Origin: JBDWFY01 sp965275915 | GTDB taxonomy: Bacteria; Pseudomonadota; Alphaproteobacteria; Rhizobiales; Stappiaceae | Assembly: GCA_965275915.1 (NCBI GenBank) | Contig: CBDHYI010000007.1 | Coordinates: 248,001-312,000, forward strand | Reading direction: 5' to 3' | DNA: 64,000 bases | Part shown: positions 54,031-63,232 of the stretch, piece by piece | Position numbering within the stretch: position 1 is the first letter of the stretch | Layout: every line of letters begins with the position of its first letter | Notes under the pieces: generated by a model | The model's database searches: none | Told to the model about the DNA's origin: nothing | Seen by the model: the letters and a program-made list of their open reading frames with translations, nothing else | Position numbers and translations under genes: made by a program

Positions 54031-55077
54031 ATGTCAGATTTATCGGTTCAGCGGCGTCCAACGCTGCCCGGAAAACTCTTAGCGAAAATTGATAGAGTGG
54101 CTTTGGTCATCGTCGCCATTTTTGCGGCATTGCTGATGATCGACACACCGCAGGCCGGCGCCAGTTTGTGGTTTCTTATTGAACAGGTCATTCACGTTGC
54201 GCCATTTCTACTCGCGTCAATCCTTATCGCCGCCTATGCCAGCGCCAGCGGCGCGGACAATCTGATCGCAAAGGCGTTCAGCGGTCGGGATCTGCAGATG
54301 GTTTTCGCAGCGGCGCTGATGGGCGCGTTATCGCCCTTTTGCTCCTGTGGCGTTATTCCGCTGATTGCTGCGCTGCTGGCGATGGGCGTGCCGCTCGCGC
54401 CGGTAATGGCCTTCTGGCTGGCCTCACCGGTCATGGACCCGACAATGTTTATCCTGACTGCGGGGACGCTTGGAACCGAGTTTGCGATCGTCAAAACTCT
54501 GTCTGCAATCGGCATTGGACTGCTTGGCGGTCTTCTGACACACGCATTGGTTCAGCGCGGCGTTTTTTCAAATCCGCTGCGTGACGGTGTCGGCAATGGC
54601 GGCTGCGGCGCGTCCGGTATCCGCGAAAAAAAGCAAGTGGTCTGGAAATTCTGGCAGGAAGACCCACGACAGGAGAAATTCAAAAAGTCTGCGCTGAGCA
54701 ACACGCTGTTTCTCGGGAAATGGCTTGCCCTTGCCTTCGTGCTTGAAAGCCTGATGGTCGCTTACATGCCGGACGGCTTCATCCGGTCGACCGCCGGAGG
54801 TTCAGGCCTGCTGACCATATCCGGAGCCACGCTTCTGGGCATACCCGCATACCTGAACGGTTACGCTGCCCTGCCCCTCGTGAACGGTCTGATCGAACAG
54901 GGTATGGCGCCAGGCGCCGGCCTCGCCTTTCTGGTTGGCGGCGGTATCACCAGCATACCCGCAGCCATTGCCGTATTTGCACTGACGCGCCCGCCGGTTT
55001 TTGTCGCTTACGTCGGGTTTGCGATTATCGGAGCCGCCCTCTCCGGCATTCTGTTCCAGGCTTATCTCGGCTTTTGA
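54031..55077 (+). CDS. arsP: ArsP-type permease (PF03773 family)
   Basis: 348-aa membrane protein with eight to nine helices. The family motif SPFCSCGVIPLIAALLAMG (about 105-123) with its CSCG cluster and SPVMDPTMFIL are clear; the middle loop is Cys/Gly-rich (NGGCGASG). ArsP proteins export trivalent organoarsenicals. AAGGAG is six bases before the ATG at 54031; the longer frame from 53875 overlaps arsR and is rejected. Together with the preceding arsR it forms a probable arsenical-resistance unit. Confidence 0.88.
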   Translation: MSDLSVQRRPTLPGKLLAKIDRVALVIVAIFAALLMIDTPQAGASLWFLIEQVIHVAPFLLASILIAAYASASGADNLIAKAFSGRDLQMVFAAALMGALSPFCSCGVIPLIAALLAMGVPLAPVMAFWLASPVMDPTMFILTAGTLGTEFAIVKTLSAIGIGLLGGLLTHALVQRGVFSNPLRDGVGNGGCGASGIREKKQVVWKFWQEDPRQEKFKKSALSNTLFLGKWLALAFVLESLMVAYMPDGFIRSTAGGSGLLTISGATLLGIPAYLNGYAALPLVNGLIEQGMAPGAGLAFLVGGGITSIPAAIAVFALTRPPVFVAYVGFAIIGAALSGILFQAYLGF

Positions 55078-55190
55078 CATCGACAACATAGAGCGCCGGT
55101 GACAGTCTCTTCGGCAAAGAACTTCCGACACAGTTTAAACAAATTTACGTCAGAATTTTGCCATAAATCATTGGTTTTGCGACGAGTTCT

Positions 55191-55646
55191 TTACCGGCGT
55201 TCCAAAAAAAAGTTCCGTAACATCTGCGCCGCTTCCTGCTCACCGATCCCGGAGTAAACCTCCGGACGGTGGTGACAGCTCGGTGAGTTAAAAAAGCGGA
55301 CACCGTGTTCAACGGCCCCGCCCTTTTCATCGCCGGCGCCGAAATAAAGCCGACGAATGCGCGCGAATGAAATTGCGGCCGCACACATGGGACAGGGCTC
55401 CAGTGTGACGTAAAGATCGCAATCCGTGAGCCGTTCGGAATTCAGTTGCCGGGCCGCCGACCGTATAGCAAGAATCTCCGCGTGGGCCGTCGGATCCCTG
55501 TCCTTGAGCGTTCTGTTGCCGGACCGGGCGATAATCTCCCGGTCTTTCACAATCACCGCACCAACCGGTACTTCGCCGCGTTGTTCGGCTGCCCGCGCCT
55601 CGACGAGCGCAGCCTCCATAAATCCGTTGGATGTTGCCAAGGCCAA
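55191..55646 (-). CDS. tadA: tRNA(Arg) adenosine-34 deaminase
   Basis: 151-aa enzyme making inosine at the tRNA-Arg(ACG) wobble position. Zinc ligands and catalytic base are H55-A-E57 and PC85-PMC88. Usual length. It begins 7 bp after the stop of the upstream TauE-like gene and is probably co-transcribed with it. Confidence 0.94.
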   Translation of the reverse strand: MALATSNGFMEAALVEARAAEQRGEVPVGAVIVKDREIIARSGNRTLKDRDPTAHAEILAIRSAARQLNSERLTDCDLYVTLEPCPMCAAAISFARIRRLYFGAGDEKGGAVEHGVRFFNSPSCHHRPEVYSGIGEQEAAQMLRNFFLERR

Positions 55647-55653
55647 TGTCCTG

Positions 55654-56415
55654 TCAGATCAATTTGCCGATCAGTAATAGGCCAAAGACAATCAACAGAC
55701 AAAGAACGAGTGTCCGAAAGAGAGCAACGGACAGGCGCCTGCGAAAAAACGATCCGATTTTGAGGCCGACAAACATCGGCACCAACCCGATCGCTGAAAT
55801 CAAAAGCACTTCGGATGTAATCCAACCCAGTCCGGCCATGCCCACCGCCATTACCAGCGAACAGAGCGAGAAGGAGATATTGATCGCCTGGACGAACTGA
55901 TCGGGCGTAAGCCGCAGGGCCATAAGATACGGCAGAACCGGCATGACCTGCGATCCGGTCATGCCGTTGACAAGTCCGGTGATCAGTCCCGCGGGCGCGG
56001 CAAGCACCCGTTCATAGTCTTCTGACAGCCGGAAGCCGGGCTGACTGAGGGCGAAAATGCCGTAAATTATCAGAACGGTGCCCAGAATTGCCGCGGCCAC
56101 AGATGGATCTATGAGCGCGAGGGTCGTAAGACCGATCGCCACTCCGGGAACCGTCGCGGCATAAAGGGGCCAGAAACGCTTGGCGACGACCCGAAACTGC
56201 CCGGCGTCGATCATCACGACCGCATTGCTTGCAAGCGACGGTATCAGCATAAGCGGCAGTGCCGGCTTTACGCCGATAAACAGTGCAAGGATCGCCAGCG
56301 CCGTTGTTGAGAATCCCAGACCCGTCAATCCCTTCACCAGTGCTGCTATGAAATAGGCACCTGCAAGGAGAGTTATATATTCAAAGGAGAGAAAACTGAT
56401 GGTCAACGGGCTCAA
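55654..56415 (-). CDS. TauE/SafE family permease
   Basis: 253-aa protein with eight or so hydrophobic helices and the TauE/SafE duplicated pattern (GLTGLGFSTTALAILALF, GLVNGMTGSQVMPVLPYLMAL). Family members move sulfonates or other organic anions across the inner membrane. The start is a TTG at 56415; no ATG is near. Substrate unknown. Confidence 0.85.
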   Translation of the reverse strand: MSPLTISFLSFEYITLLAGAYFIAALVKGLTGLGFSTTALAILALFIGVKPALPLMLIPSLASNAVVMIDAGQFRVVAKRFWPLYAATVPGVAIGLTTLALIDPSVAAAILGTVLIIYGIFALSQPGFRLSEDYERVLAAPAGLITGLVNGMTGSQVMPVLPYLMALRLTPDQFVQAINISFSLCSLVMAVGMAGLGWITSEVLLISAIGLVPMFVGLKIGSFFRRRLSVALFRTLVLCLLIVFGLLLIGKLI

Positions 56416-56484
56416 GCTCGTTCGCTAAGAAAAGTTCGGGAAAAACGCCTTGCTTCATATACAGCCTCTGCTATCACGCGCGTT

Positions 56485-57480
56485 ATGACAGATAAACGTC
56501 CAAAGAGAAAAAACCCTAAGACCGCATCGCAAGTGCAGACAACCGAAGACGCTCCAGTCAAGGGGGACCGAATTGCCAAGGTTATCGCGAGGGCGGGCGT
56601 GTGCTCACGGAGGGAAGCTGAGGTCTGGATCGGAGAAGGACGCATTAAACTCAATGGAAGAGTGTTAAAAACACCGGCAATAACAGTCGGTCCCCGCGAT
56701 AAAATCGAAGTCGATGATGCCCCCTTGCCAACCCGCGAGCGCACACGGCTCTGGCTCTATCACAAACCCAGGGGATTGGTCACAACCACGAAAGATCCCG
56801 AGGGGCGCCCCACTGTTTTTTCCCGACTGCCAAAGGATCTTCCGCGCGTACTCAGCGTCGGCCGCCTTGATATCAACACTGAGGGCCTGCTGCTTCTGAC
56901 CAATGACGGCGGGCTTGCCCGGGTTCTGGAATTGCCGACAACCGGCTGGCTGCGCCGCTATCGGGTGCGTGCCCATGGCCGCGTTTCGCAAGAAGCACTT
57001 GACACACTGGCGGACGGTATCGCCATTGACGGAGTCCTGTACGGTGCGATCGAAGCCAGCCTCGAGCGGCAGGTGAAAGATAATTGCTGGCTGAACATCG
57101 GTCTCAGGGAAGGCAAGAACCGTGAAATCAAAAAAGTGCTTGAGCATCTGGGGTTGCAGGTCGGACGGCTGATCAGAGTGTCGTTCGGTCCGTTTCAACT
57201 GGCCGACCTGGAAACAGGGAACGTCCGCGAAATCCGGGGACGTGTCTTAAGAGATCAGCTCGGTGCCAGGCTGGTCGAGGCCGCAGGTGCAGATTTTGAC
57301 TCCCCTTTGAAACACAGCGCCCCGAAGCCGGCTGAAACGCAGGATAAGGCCGGAAAATCCGGCAAACCGATTCGCGGCAAACCGGGATTCATCTCAAAGA
57401 AAGCCGCAAAAGCCGTAATGGCGCGAAAAAGCTCAGGCGGCGGAAGACCCGGCTCACATCGGCGTGGAAAGGGACGTTGA
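56485..57480 (+). CDS. Pseudouridine synthase RluB/RsuA family
   Basis: 331-aa rRNA pseudouridine synthase. An S4 domain (about 27-75) is followed by the catalytic domain with D129 in GRLDINTEGLLLLTND and GKNREIKKVLEHLG. The last 60 residues are K/G/S/R-rich and probably bind RNA. The head is also basic. Close homologues modify 23S U2605 or 16S U516; which is not certain. It overlaps rsmD by 1 bp. Confidence 0.92.
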   Translation: MTDKRPKRKNPKTASQVQTTEDAPVKGDRIAKVIARAGVCSRREAEVWIGEGRIKLNGRVLKTPAITVGPRDKIEVDDAPLPTRERTRLWLYHKPRGLVTTTKDPEGRPTVFSRLPKDLPRVLSVGRLDINTEGLLLLTNDGGLARVLELPTTGWLRRYRVRAHGRVSQEALDTLADGIAIDGVLYGAIEASLERQVKDNCWLNIGLREGKNREIKKVLEHLGLQVGRLIRVSFGPFQLADLETGNVREIRGRVLRDQLGARLVEAAGADFDSPLKHSAPKPAETQDKAGKSGKPIRGKPGFISKKAAKAVMARKSSGGGRPGSHRRGKGR

Positions 57481-58034
57481 TGCGCATTGTCGGCGGTCGT
57501 TTCAAGGGCGCGGCGCTTGCCGGTCCCAGGGGCGGCGGCACGCGTCCCACATCCGACCGTCTGCGCGAGAGCATTTTCAATATTCTGACGCATCGCTTCG
57601 ACAATCCTGTGACCGGCTCCCGTGTGCTCGATCTGTTTGCGGGGACGGGTGCACTGGGTCTTGAAGCGATCAGCCGCGGTGCAGCGAGTTGCCTGTTTGT
57701 CGACGATGCAACCGAACCGCGCGGGCTCATGCGGCGCAATATCGAAACGCTGGATCTTACGGGAGTCACCAAGATTTTCCGCCGCGACGCCACAAAGCTT
57801 GGCTATGCCGGCACGATCCCGCCCTTTGACCTGGTGTTTCTCGATCCACCCTATGGCCGGGGCCTGGGAGAAAAAGCGCTTGCCGCTGCGCATTCAGGCC
57901 AGTGGTTACAGCCCGGGGCGCTGTGCGTTTTGGAAGAGGACGCCAAGTCGGACATTACCATTCCCGCGGGATTTGATTTGACAGATCAGCGAACAAGCGG
58001 TGACAGCAAAGTCCTTTTTCTGAAACTGTCATGA
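57480..58034 (+). CDS. rsmD: 16S rRNA (guanine966-N2)-methyltransferase
   Basis: 184-aa SAM methyltransferase: MRIVGGRFKG start, TRPTSDRLRESIFNIL, SAM motif DLFAGTGALGLEA and catalytic LDPPYG at about 121-126. Its start overlaps the rluB stop (TGATG), giving translational coupling. It is convergent with mutL. Confidence 0.94.
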   Translation: MRIVGGRFKGAALAGPRGGGTRPTSDRLRESIFNILTHRFDNPVTGSRVLDLFAGTGALGLEAISRGAASCLFVDDATEPRGLMRRNIETLDLTGVTKIFRRDATKLGYAGTIPPFDLVFLDPPYGRGLGEKALAAAHSGQWLQPGALCVLEEDAKSDITIPAGFDLTDQRTSGDSKVLFLKLS

Positions 58035-58079
58035 AGCCTGGTTCTGCTTGCCGGTAGGCGCCCCTCACGCCCACAATCA

Positions 58080-60002
58080 TCAACGGCGGCCAAACAGGCG
58101 CTCGATATCTTTCAGCTTGAGTTCGACATACGTTGGACGACCGTGATTGCACTGTCCGGAAAGCGGCGTCTGCTCCATTTCCCGCAACAGCGCATCCATT
58201 TCTTCGGCCCGTAAGCGGCGACCGGACCGCACCGATCCGTGGCAAGCCATTGTCGCAGCGACATGATTGAGTTTTTCTTCAAGCCGCGTTGCCGAATTCC
58301 ATTCCGCCAGATCATCGGCAATGTCCTGAACAAGGCCCCGAATATCGAGATCACCCAGCATGGCCGGCGTTTCGCGGACGGCAACGGCGCCGGGCCCAAA
58401 CGCTTCGATTACGAGGCCGACAGCAGATAACTCCTCACCGCGCTCCACAAGCCGGTTGACGTCTTCTTCCGGCAGTTCCACCACTTCCGGGATCAAAAGC
58501 AACTGACGCTCAATACCCTTTTTGGCCATTGCGTCTTTGAGCCGTTCGTACACCAGGCGCTCATGGGCCGCATGCTGATCAACAATCACAAGACCATCCA
58601 TAGTCTGAGAAACAATATAATTTTCGTGGATTTGAGCGCGTGGCGCGCCGAGCGGCTGTTCCGGAGAGGCCTCCTTGACCGGTACATCGTGCGCTCGCGT
58701 ATCGGCACTGGGACGGGCAATCGGATCCATTGTTCCCTGGTATTCAGCACCGTCCTCAACATAGGCTGTGCCCGCTTCAGAAAAACCGGCATGTTGTTCC
58801 ATTACGACCTGCTCTTCCGTTCCTGCGGAACCGGGATGCAAGGGTCGGAAGGCCGATTGCGTATAATGACCAACGGACGCCCGTTGCGGCGTATAGCCGT
58901 AGCGTCCCGCTATACCGCCCCGGCCGGCCGTTTTGGCAGAGGGACCGGGGCTCCCTTGAGGCCGAATGGCCGCCAGAGTATCCCAGCCGCCGGCCGTAGA
59001 GGACCGGTGTCCTGCGGCCGCCAACGCCTGTTTGACAGCACTCACAAGCAATCCACGCACATGCGCCGCATTGCGAAACCGGACATCGCTTTTTGCCGGA
59101 TGCACATTGACATCGACATCGCGGGAAGGAACGTCGATGAACAGAACGACGACCGGATAACGATCACGTGCCAAAACGTCGGCATATGCCCCCTTGAGGG
59201 CACCGAGCAACAGCTTGTCTTTTACCGGCCGCCCGTTGACGAAAAAGAACTGTTGCAAGGCATTGGCACGATGAAACGTCGGCAGGCCGGCGAAACCGGC
59301 AAGTTTCACCCCTTCCCTTTCGGCATCAATTGTCACCGCATTCTCGACGAAATCGGCACCCAGGACCTGACCGATCCGAACCAGTTGCATGTTGTCTCCC
59401 CGAGCCGCCGGGTAGTCGGTCATCTTCCGATCGGTGCCATCAACAGTGAAATGGATTGCCGGATAGGCGAGCGCCAATCGTTTGACGACATCCGTAATCG
59501 CATTGGCTTCAGCCCGATCCGATTTCAGGAATTTCAAGCGTGCGGGTGTGGCAAAAAACAGGTCCCGCACCTCAACCCGTGTCCCCCGGTTGATCGCCGC
59601 GGGCGTACACGAGCTCTTCTGACCGCCATCGACCGCGCATTGCCAGCCGCTGTCCTGCCCCTCCTGCCGCGTGGCAATCGTGAGCCGCGACACCGCGCCG
59701 ATGGAAGGCAGAGCCTCTCCTCTGAAGCCCAGCGTCCGAATGTCAAACAGGTCGTCTTCGTTGAGTTTTGACGTGCAATGGCGATCAACAGCCAGTTCGA
59801 GATCCCGCGCACTCATCCCGGAACCATCGTCGGTGACGCGCATCAGGGTTTTGCCTCCTGCCGCAGTGACGATGTCAATTCGTTCCGCACGTGCGTCGAT
59901 GGCGTTGTCGACCAGTTCCTTGATCACACTGGCCGGACGTTCAATCACCTCACCCGCTGCAATCTGATTGATTACGGTTTCAGAGAGTTGCCTGACTGCC
60001 AT
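58080..60002 (-). CDS. mutL: DNA mismatch repair protein MutL (endonuclease type)
   Basis: 640 aa. The GHKL ATPase part starts MAVRQLSETVINQIAAGEVIERP and includes ELVDNAIDA and DDGSGM. A linker of about 110 residues follows. The C-terminal domain has DQHAAHERLVYE, matching DQHA-X2-E-X4-E of the nicking endonuclease, together with QCNHGRPTY near the C terminus. This is the endonuclease MutL of bacteria that lack MutH, as expected for an alphaproteobacterium. The open frame begins at a TTG at 60020; the ATG at 60002 gives the usual N terminus. Confidence 0.95.
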   Translation of the reverse strand: MAVRQLSETVINQIAAGEVIERPASVIKELVDNAIDARAERIDIVTAAGGKTLMRVTDDGSGMSARDLELAVDRHCTSKLNEDDLFDIRTLGFRGEALPSIGAVSRLTIATRQEGQDSGWQCAVDGGQKSSCTPAAINRGTRVEVRDLFFATPARLKFLKSDRAEANAITDVVKRLALAYPAIHFTVDGTDRKMTDYPAARGDNMQLVRIGQVLGADFVENAVTIDAEREGVKLAGFAGLPTFHRANALQQFFFVNGRPVKDKLLLGALKGAYADVLARDRYPVVVLFIDVPSRDVDVNVHPAKSDVRFRNAAHVRGLLVSAVKQALAAAGHRSSTAGGWDTLAAIRPQGSPGPSAKTAGRGGIAGRYGYTPQRASVGHYTQSAFRPLHPGSAGTEEQVVMEQHAGFSEAGTAYVEDGAEYQGTMDPIARPSADTRAHDVPVKEASPEQPLGAPRAQIHENYIVSQTMDGLVIVDQHAAHERLVYERLKDAMAKKGIERQLLLIPEVVELPEEDVNRLVERGEELSAVGLVIEAFGPGAVAVRETPAMLGDLDIRGLVQDIADDLAEWNSATRLEEKLNHVAATMACHGSVRSGRRLRAEEMDALLREMEQTPLSGQCNHGRPTYVELKLKDIERLFGRR

Positions 60003-60173
60003 CTTTAATCGCATCCACAAATATGTTCCAGTTAAACGGAAAACCGGAGAGCGGCAACTGCGCGCCGAAGCAGGAGGCCATTGATTCGCTGCCGCAAGCC
60101 GGATATCAAACAGCCGATCGCAAAATTATATCCCTCATCGATTCCGCTCCGACCATAGCAGATTTCATAAAAA

Positions 60174-61046
60174 ATGACCGATAGCTCTTCTTTATTCGTT
60201 TCTGGCCTCTCAGCGCTTGCGCCCGCCTACCGCGGCGTTCTGTGCGATGTGTGGGGCGTTGTGCATAACGGCGTATCAGCTTTTCAACCGGCCTGCGAAG
60301 CGCTGGTCGCATATCGCCAAGAAACAGGTGGCTCGGTCGTTCTGATCACCAATGCGCCCCGCCCTTCCGGACCGGTTTGCGAGCAACTTGACCGGCTTGG
60401 TGTCCCCAAAGAGGCTTATGACTGTGTCGTAACCTCCGGAGACGTCACCCACACCTTACTGGCGCGCGAAAAGGCCCAAAAAGCCTATCATATCGGCCCG
60501 CCCAGGGATTTCGTCCTGTTTGAAAACACGGGCGTGGAGAGATCTTCACCGGACGAAGCGGACATGATCGTCTGTACGGGCCTTTTTGACGACACCACCG
60601 AAACCCCGGACGACTATCGGGAGAGGCTGACCAATCTCGTCCGCAAGGGTAAACGGTTCATTTGCGCCAATCCGGATATTATCGTTGAGCGGGGCGATAA
60701 ACTGATCTGGTGCGCCGGCGCGCTTGCTCGGCTTTACGAGGACCTTGGCGGCGAGGTCGTTATTCTCGGCAAGCCGCATAAGCCAATCTACGATCTGGCT
60801 CTGGAGAAAATGTCGGAGATCAGGAACTCGATCGTAGACAAAACAGACATTCTTGCAATCGGTGACGGCCTGCCGACCGATATCAGGGGCGCCTTTGCAC
60901 AAGAACTGGACGTTCTCTTCATTACCGGCGGTATCCACGCGGCGGATTTCGGTGAGACGCGTTCACCGGACGAAAAACTGGTCAGAGCCAGGCTGACGGA
61001 GGAGGGTTTTGCCGCCAGAGCAGCCTTGCCTCATCTCGTCTGGTAG
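60174..61046 (+). CDS. HAD-superfamily class IIA hydrolase (TIGR01459 type)
   Basis: 290-aa HAD phosphatase. Motif I LCDVWGVVHNG, motif II LITNAPRP, the Lys of LGKPHKPIYDLAL, and the motif IV AIGDGLPTDIRGA. Similar proteins occur in many alphaproteobacteria next to ribF (riboflavin kinase); ribF is not in this window. Physiological substrate unknown. Confidence 0.9.
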   Translation: MTDSSSLFVSGLSALAPAYRGVLCDVWGVVHNGVSAFQPACEALVAYRQETGGSVVLITNAPRPSGPVCEQLDRLGVPKEAYDCVVTSGDVTHTLLAREKAQKAYHIGPPRDFVLFENTGVERSSPDEADMIVCTGLFDDTTETPDDYRERLTNLVRKGKRFICANPDIIVERGDKLIWCAGALARLYEDLGGEVVILGKPHKPIYDLALEKMSEIRNSIVDKTDILAIGDGLPTDIRGAFAQELDVLFITGGIHAADFGETRSPDEKLVRARLTEEGFAARAALPHLVW

Positions 61047-61162
61047 AGCAGCAGGATCAAGCCAGTTGTTTTTCCGAAGTATATTCGCGAAGAGTTTGTG
61101 CGGTTTCCGGATAAGAATACGCAATAAAACAAATACTTAGATCGTATTTTGTTCGGCGAGGA

Positions 61163-62044
61163 TCAGTCGGACTTTGCGCAGACGAGCATATGCGTATGAT
61201 CGGGACCACCGCTTTTCAGGTCGAGTTTTAAAAGCCTGCCGGCATCTTTGCGATGTTCGTTGATCAGATAAATCTGGTTATAACCCTTGTCCGCGAGAAA
61301 CCGGTAGATATTTGGCACGGTAACCCCAAAGGATCCGACCAGCTTCGGATGAACCTCAAGGAATATGACCGGATGCCGCCTCTCAATGATTGCGCGCGCG
61401 CCCTGCAGTGCTTCCATTTCAGCGCCCTGAACGTCGATTTTGATAACGTCCGGATCAACACCCTTTTCGGCAAAGAATTCATCCAGCGAAACCGCTTCGG
61501 CAGTTACTTCACCTTCCCGGCCGCTCTGATCCCCTGCCTGGGACATTGACAGCCCTGCATCCACCGATCCGTCCGCATAGCTGATTCTTTTCCTGCGGTC
61601 TGATACGGCCTGATTGACCACAACTGCGTCATTGAGCTTGTTTGCCGCCAGATTTCGCTCAATGAGTTCGACCATATTATGGTTCATTTCAAACAGAAAG
61701 AGCTTTAGATCGGGATAGGCGGCCCCGGCGATACAGCCATAGTACCCTAAATGAGCACCGACATCGGCGAAGACCTCTGCGTTCTCCAGCCTCGCTATGA
61801 GTTCCTGACTGACGGGCGGCTCATGCATTTCCCCATCATTGTAGCGATAGAGAAAAAAACGTTTGGAGTGATCGTCCAGCGTGGCGAATTTGGCCTGCCT
61901 GCCCTCCAGCCTAACGCTAAAACTGGATGTCGCGGAATATATTACCTTACGGTATCCATCGTATAGCTTCAATAAAACTGGCTTCAAACCGACCGCACCA
62001 ACAAACGCCTTCAAAGAACGCGCCGTCATACTGAAAGTACTCAT
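61163..62044 (-). CDS. FkbM family methyltransferase
   Basis: 293-aa SAM-dependent O-methyltransferase-like protein. SAM site DVGAHLGYYGCIAG near residue 95; IKIDVQGAEMEALQGA and IFLEVHPKLVGSFG are FkbM signatures. Target (sugar, lipid or peptide hydroxyl) unknown. The frame extends to 62056, but GGAGAAGTTG right before the ATG at 62044 fixes the start. It has no biosynthetic neighbours, and the region upstream is A/T-rich with several palindromes. Confidence 0.9.
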   Translation of the reverse strand: MSTFSMTARSLKAFVGAVGLKPVLLKLYDGYRKVIYSATSSFSVRLEGRQAKFATLDDHSKRFFLYRYNDGEMHEPPVSQELIARLENAEVFADVGAHLGYYGCIAGAAYPDLKLFLFEMNHNMVELIERNLAANKLNDAVVVNQAVSDRRKRISYADGSVDAGLSMSQAGDQSGREGEVTAEAVSLDEFFAEKGVDPDVIKIDVQGAEMEALQGARAIIERRHPVIFLEVHPKLVGSFGVTVPNIYRFLADKGYNQIYLINEHRKDAGRLLKLDLKSGGPDHTHMLVCAKSD

Positions 62045-62058
62045 CAACTTCTCCATTT

Positions 62059-62074
62059 AACATCTTCAGATGTT
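62059..62074 (-). promoter_or_regulatory. Palindrome next to the FkbM ribosome-binding site
   Basis: AACATCT-TC-AGATGTT, perfect 7-bp arms with a 2-base centre, about 15 bp before the FkbM start. Likely an operator or a site affecting translation initiation; the factor is unknown. Confidence 0.45.
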
Positions 62075-62180
62075 CTTCCACAGTGAGAAGAGACGTTTAT
62101 TCCTCGTCAGACATAATAGTCTATTTCTAGCAATTTATTACAATCTTAAGTTATAATTTACCGATATTGTAAAAATATAT

Positions 62181-62225
62181 GTGTTCGGCATAAAGCCATA
62201 CATCCGCTGGCTTTATGCCGAACAC
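62181..62225. repeat. 18-bp perfect inverted repeat
   Basis: Arms GTGTTCGGCATAAAGCCA (62181-62198) and TGGCTTTATGCCGAACAC (62208-62225) are perfectly complementary with a 9-base loop. Read on the minus strand it is followed by ATATATTTTTAC, so it could be a weak terminator beyond the cheZ one; otherwise its role is unknown. Confidence 0.75.
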
Positions 62226-62367
62226 GGCGCACTTTTATTGGCAGCGAGCAGAGTACGGACGCTTTCAGCAACAATTTCCTAGTGCAATCAAAGACGGCTT
62301 TGTGACCCGACCGACACTGCCTGGACTGTAGCATACCGTTTGCAAGACACGGTGTGATGTGTGTTAC

Positions 62368-62397
62368 AAAAAAAGCCGCGCATGATTACGCGGCTTT
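62368..62397 (-). terminator. Rho-independent terminator of cheZ
   Basis: Perfect 9-bp stem AAAGCCGCG/CGCGGCTTT with an 8-base loop; on the minus strand it is followed by T7, about 20 bp beyond the cheZ stop codon. Confidence 0.88.
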
Positions 62398-62418
62398 CCG
62401 CAAAACCGGATCTGATTG

Positions 62419-63102
62419 TCAGGGAAACAGCTTGTCGATGTCCAGCTGATCGGACTCGCCGAAGAGCATTTCGTCTATGTCGTCCTGACAAACGCCCTCG
62501 CCTTCAGCCTGCGGCCCGTGCAGGATCAGTTCCCGCTGGCGACGCTCTTCCTCGGTTTCCTCATGCGCAGCTTCGTTCTCCTCAGCAACATTGAGGCGGT
62601 CGACAAATTCCGACACGCGCTGATCGATATAGTTGAGCGTGCTGACGACCTTCGCGATCCGCTGGCCGGTAATGTCCTGAAAGGTGCAGGCCTCGAAGAT
62701 CTCGATCATCTTGTCATTGACAATGGCCTTGAAGTCGTCCGGCTCAGCACCCTGCGATCCCATGATGCATTCGGCTGCTTCCATGATGCGGTTGGTCGCA
62801 TCTTCGGTCGATTCTACAATCGCATCCAGCTCTTCGCCGGCACCGGGAATGCGCGTCTTGGTCATGTCGTTCGGGCGCAGCTGCGCGATTTCCCGCTTCA
62901 GCCGTGCAATTTCATAAGCGATTTCAGTAAGTTCGGAATGGACGGCAGGTTCATATTCCACAAGATGCTCGCGAAATGAATCGGTCATCACTTCCGCGAG
63001 ACTCATCACATCATTCAGTGATACATCCTCGTTCGACCTGCGTTTTTTTTCCTGCAGAAAATCGACCACGCGTGCAACATGGTCCGGTGACATTGCTGTC
63101 AT
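62419..63102 (-). CDS. cheZ: CheZ family protein phosphatase
   Basis: 227-aa helical protein. FQDITGQRIAKVVSTL holds the CheZ catalytic Gln (DxTGQ motif), and the acidic-hydrophobic C terminus DDIDEMLFGESDQLDIDKLF resembles the CheY-binding tail. Together with the cheY gene 130 bp upstream it forms a probable chemotaxis phosphatase module. GGGGGA precedes the ATG at 63102. No other che gene is in the window. Confidence 0.87.
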   Translation of the reverse strand: MTAMSPDHVARVVDFLQEKKRRSNEDVSLNDVMSLAEVMTDSFREHLVEYEPAVHSELTEIAYEIARLKREIAQLRPNDMTKTRIPGAGEELDAIVESTEDATNRIMEAAECIMGSQGAEPDDFKAIVNDKMIEIFEACTFQDITGQRIAKVVSTLNYIDQRVSEFVDRLNVAEENEAAHEETEEERRQRELILHGPQAEGEGVCQDDIDEMLFGESDQLDIDKLFP

Positions 63103-63232
63103 GACTGGGTCCCCCTACGCACAGCCCAGCCATCGCCGTCAGCACGGCGCCGCTGTATGCTGAAAAAGGCACATTTTACAAAGGGCCATTTGGCCGCGAA
63201 GACCCGCCCGACGCGACCTTGGCTTCTCGACT

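Larger units (their letters stand above)
62045..62418. other. A/T-rich intergenic region between cheZ and the FkbM gene
   Basis: About 370 bases with no gene. From right to left it holds the cheZ terminator (62368-62397), an 18-bp perfect inverted repeat (62181-62225), a CtrA-like box TTAA-N7-TTTACC (62146-62162) and a palindrome against the FkbM ribosome-binding site (62059-62074). The half next to FkbM is much more A/T-rich than the surrounding genes. Confidence 0.6.

Noticed and set aside
58563..59771. 402-codon open frame on the plus strand
   Set aside because: Antisense to mutL; Arg/Gly-rich with no family pattern.
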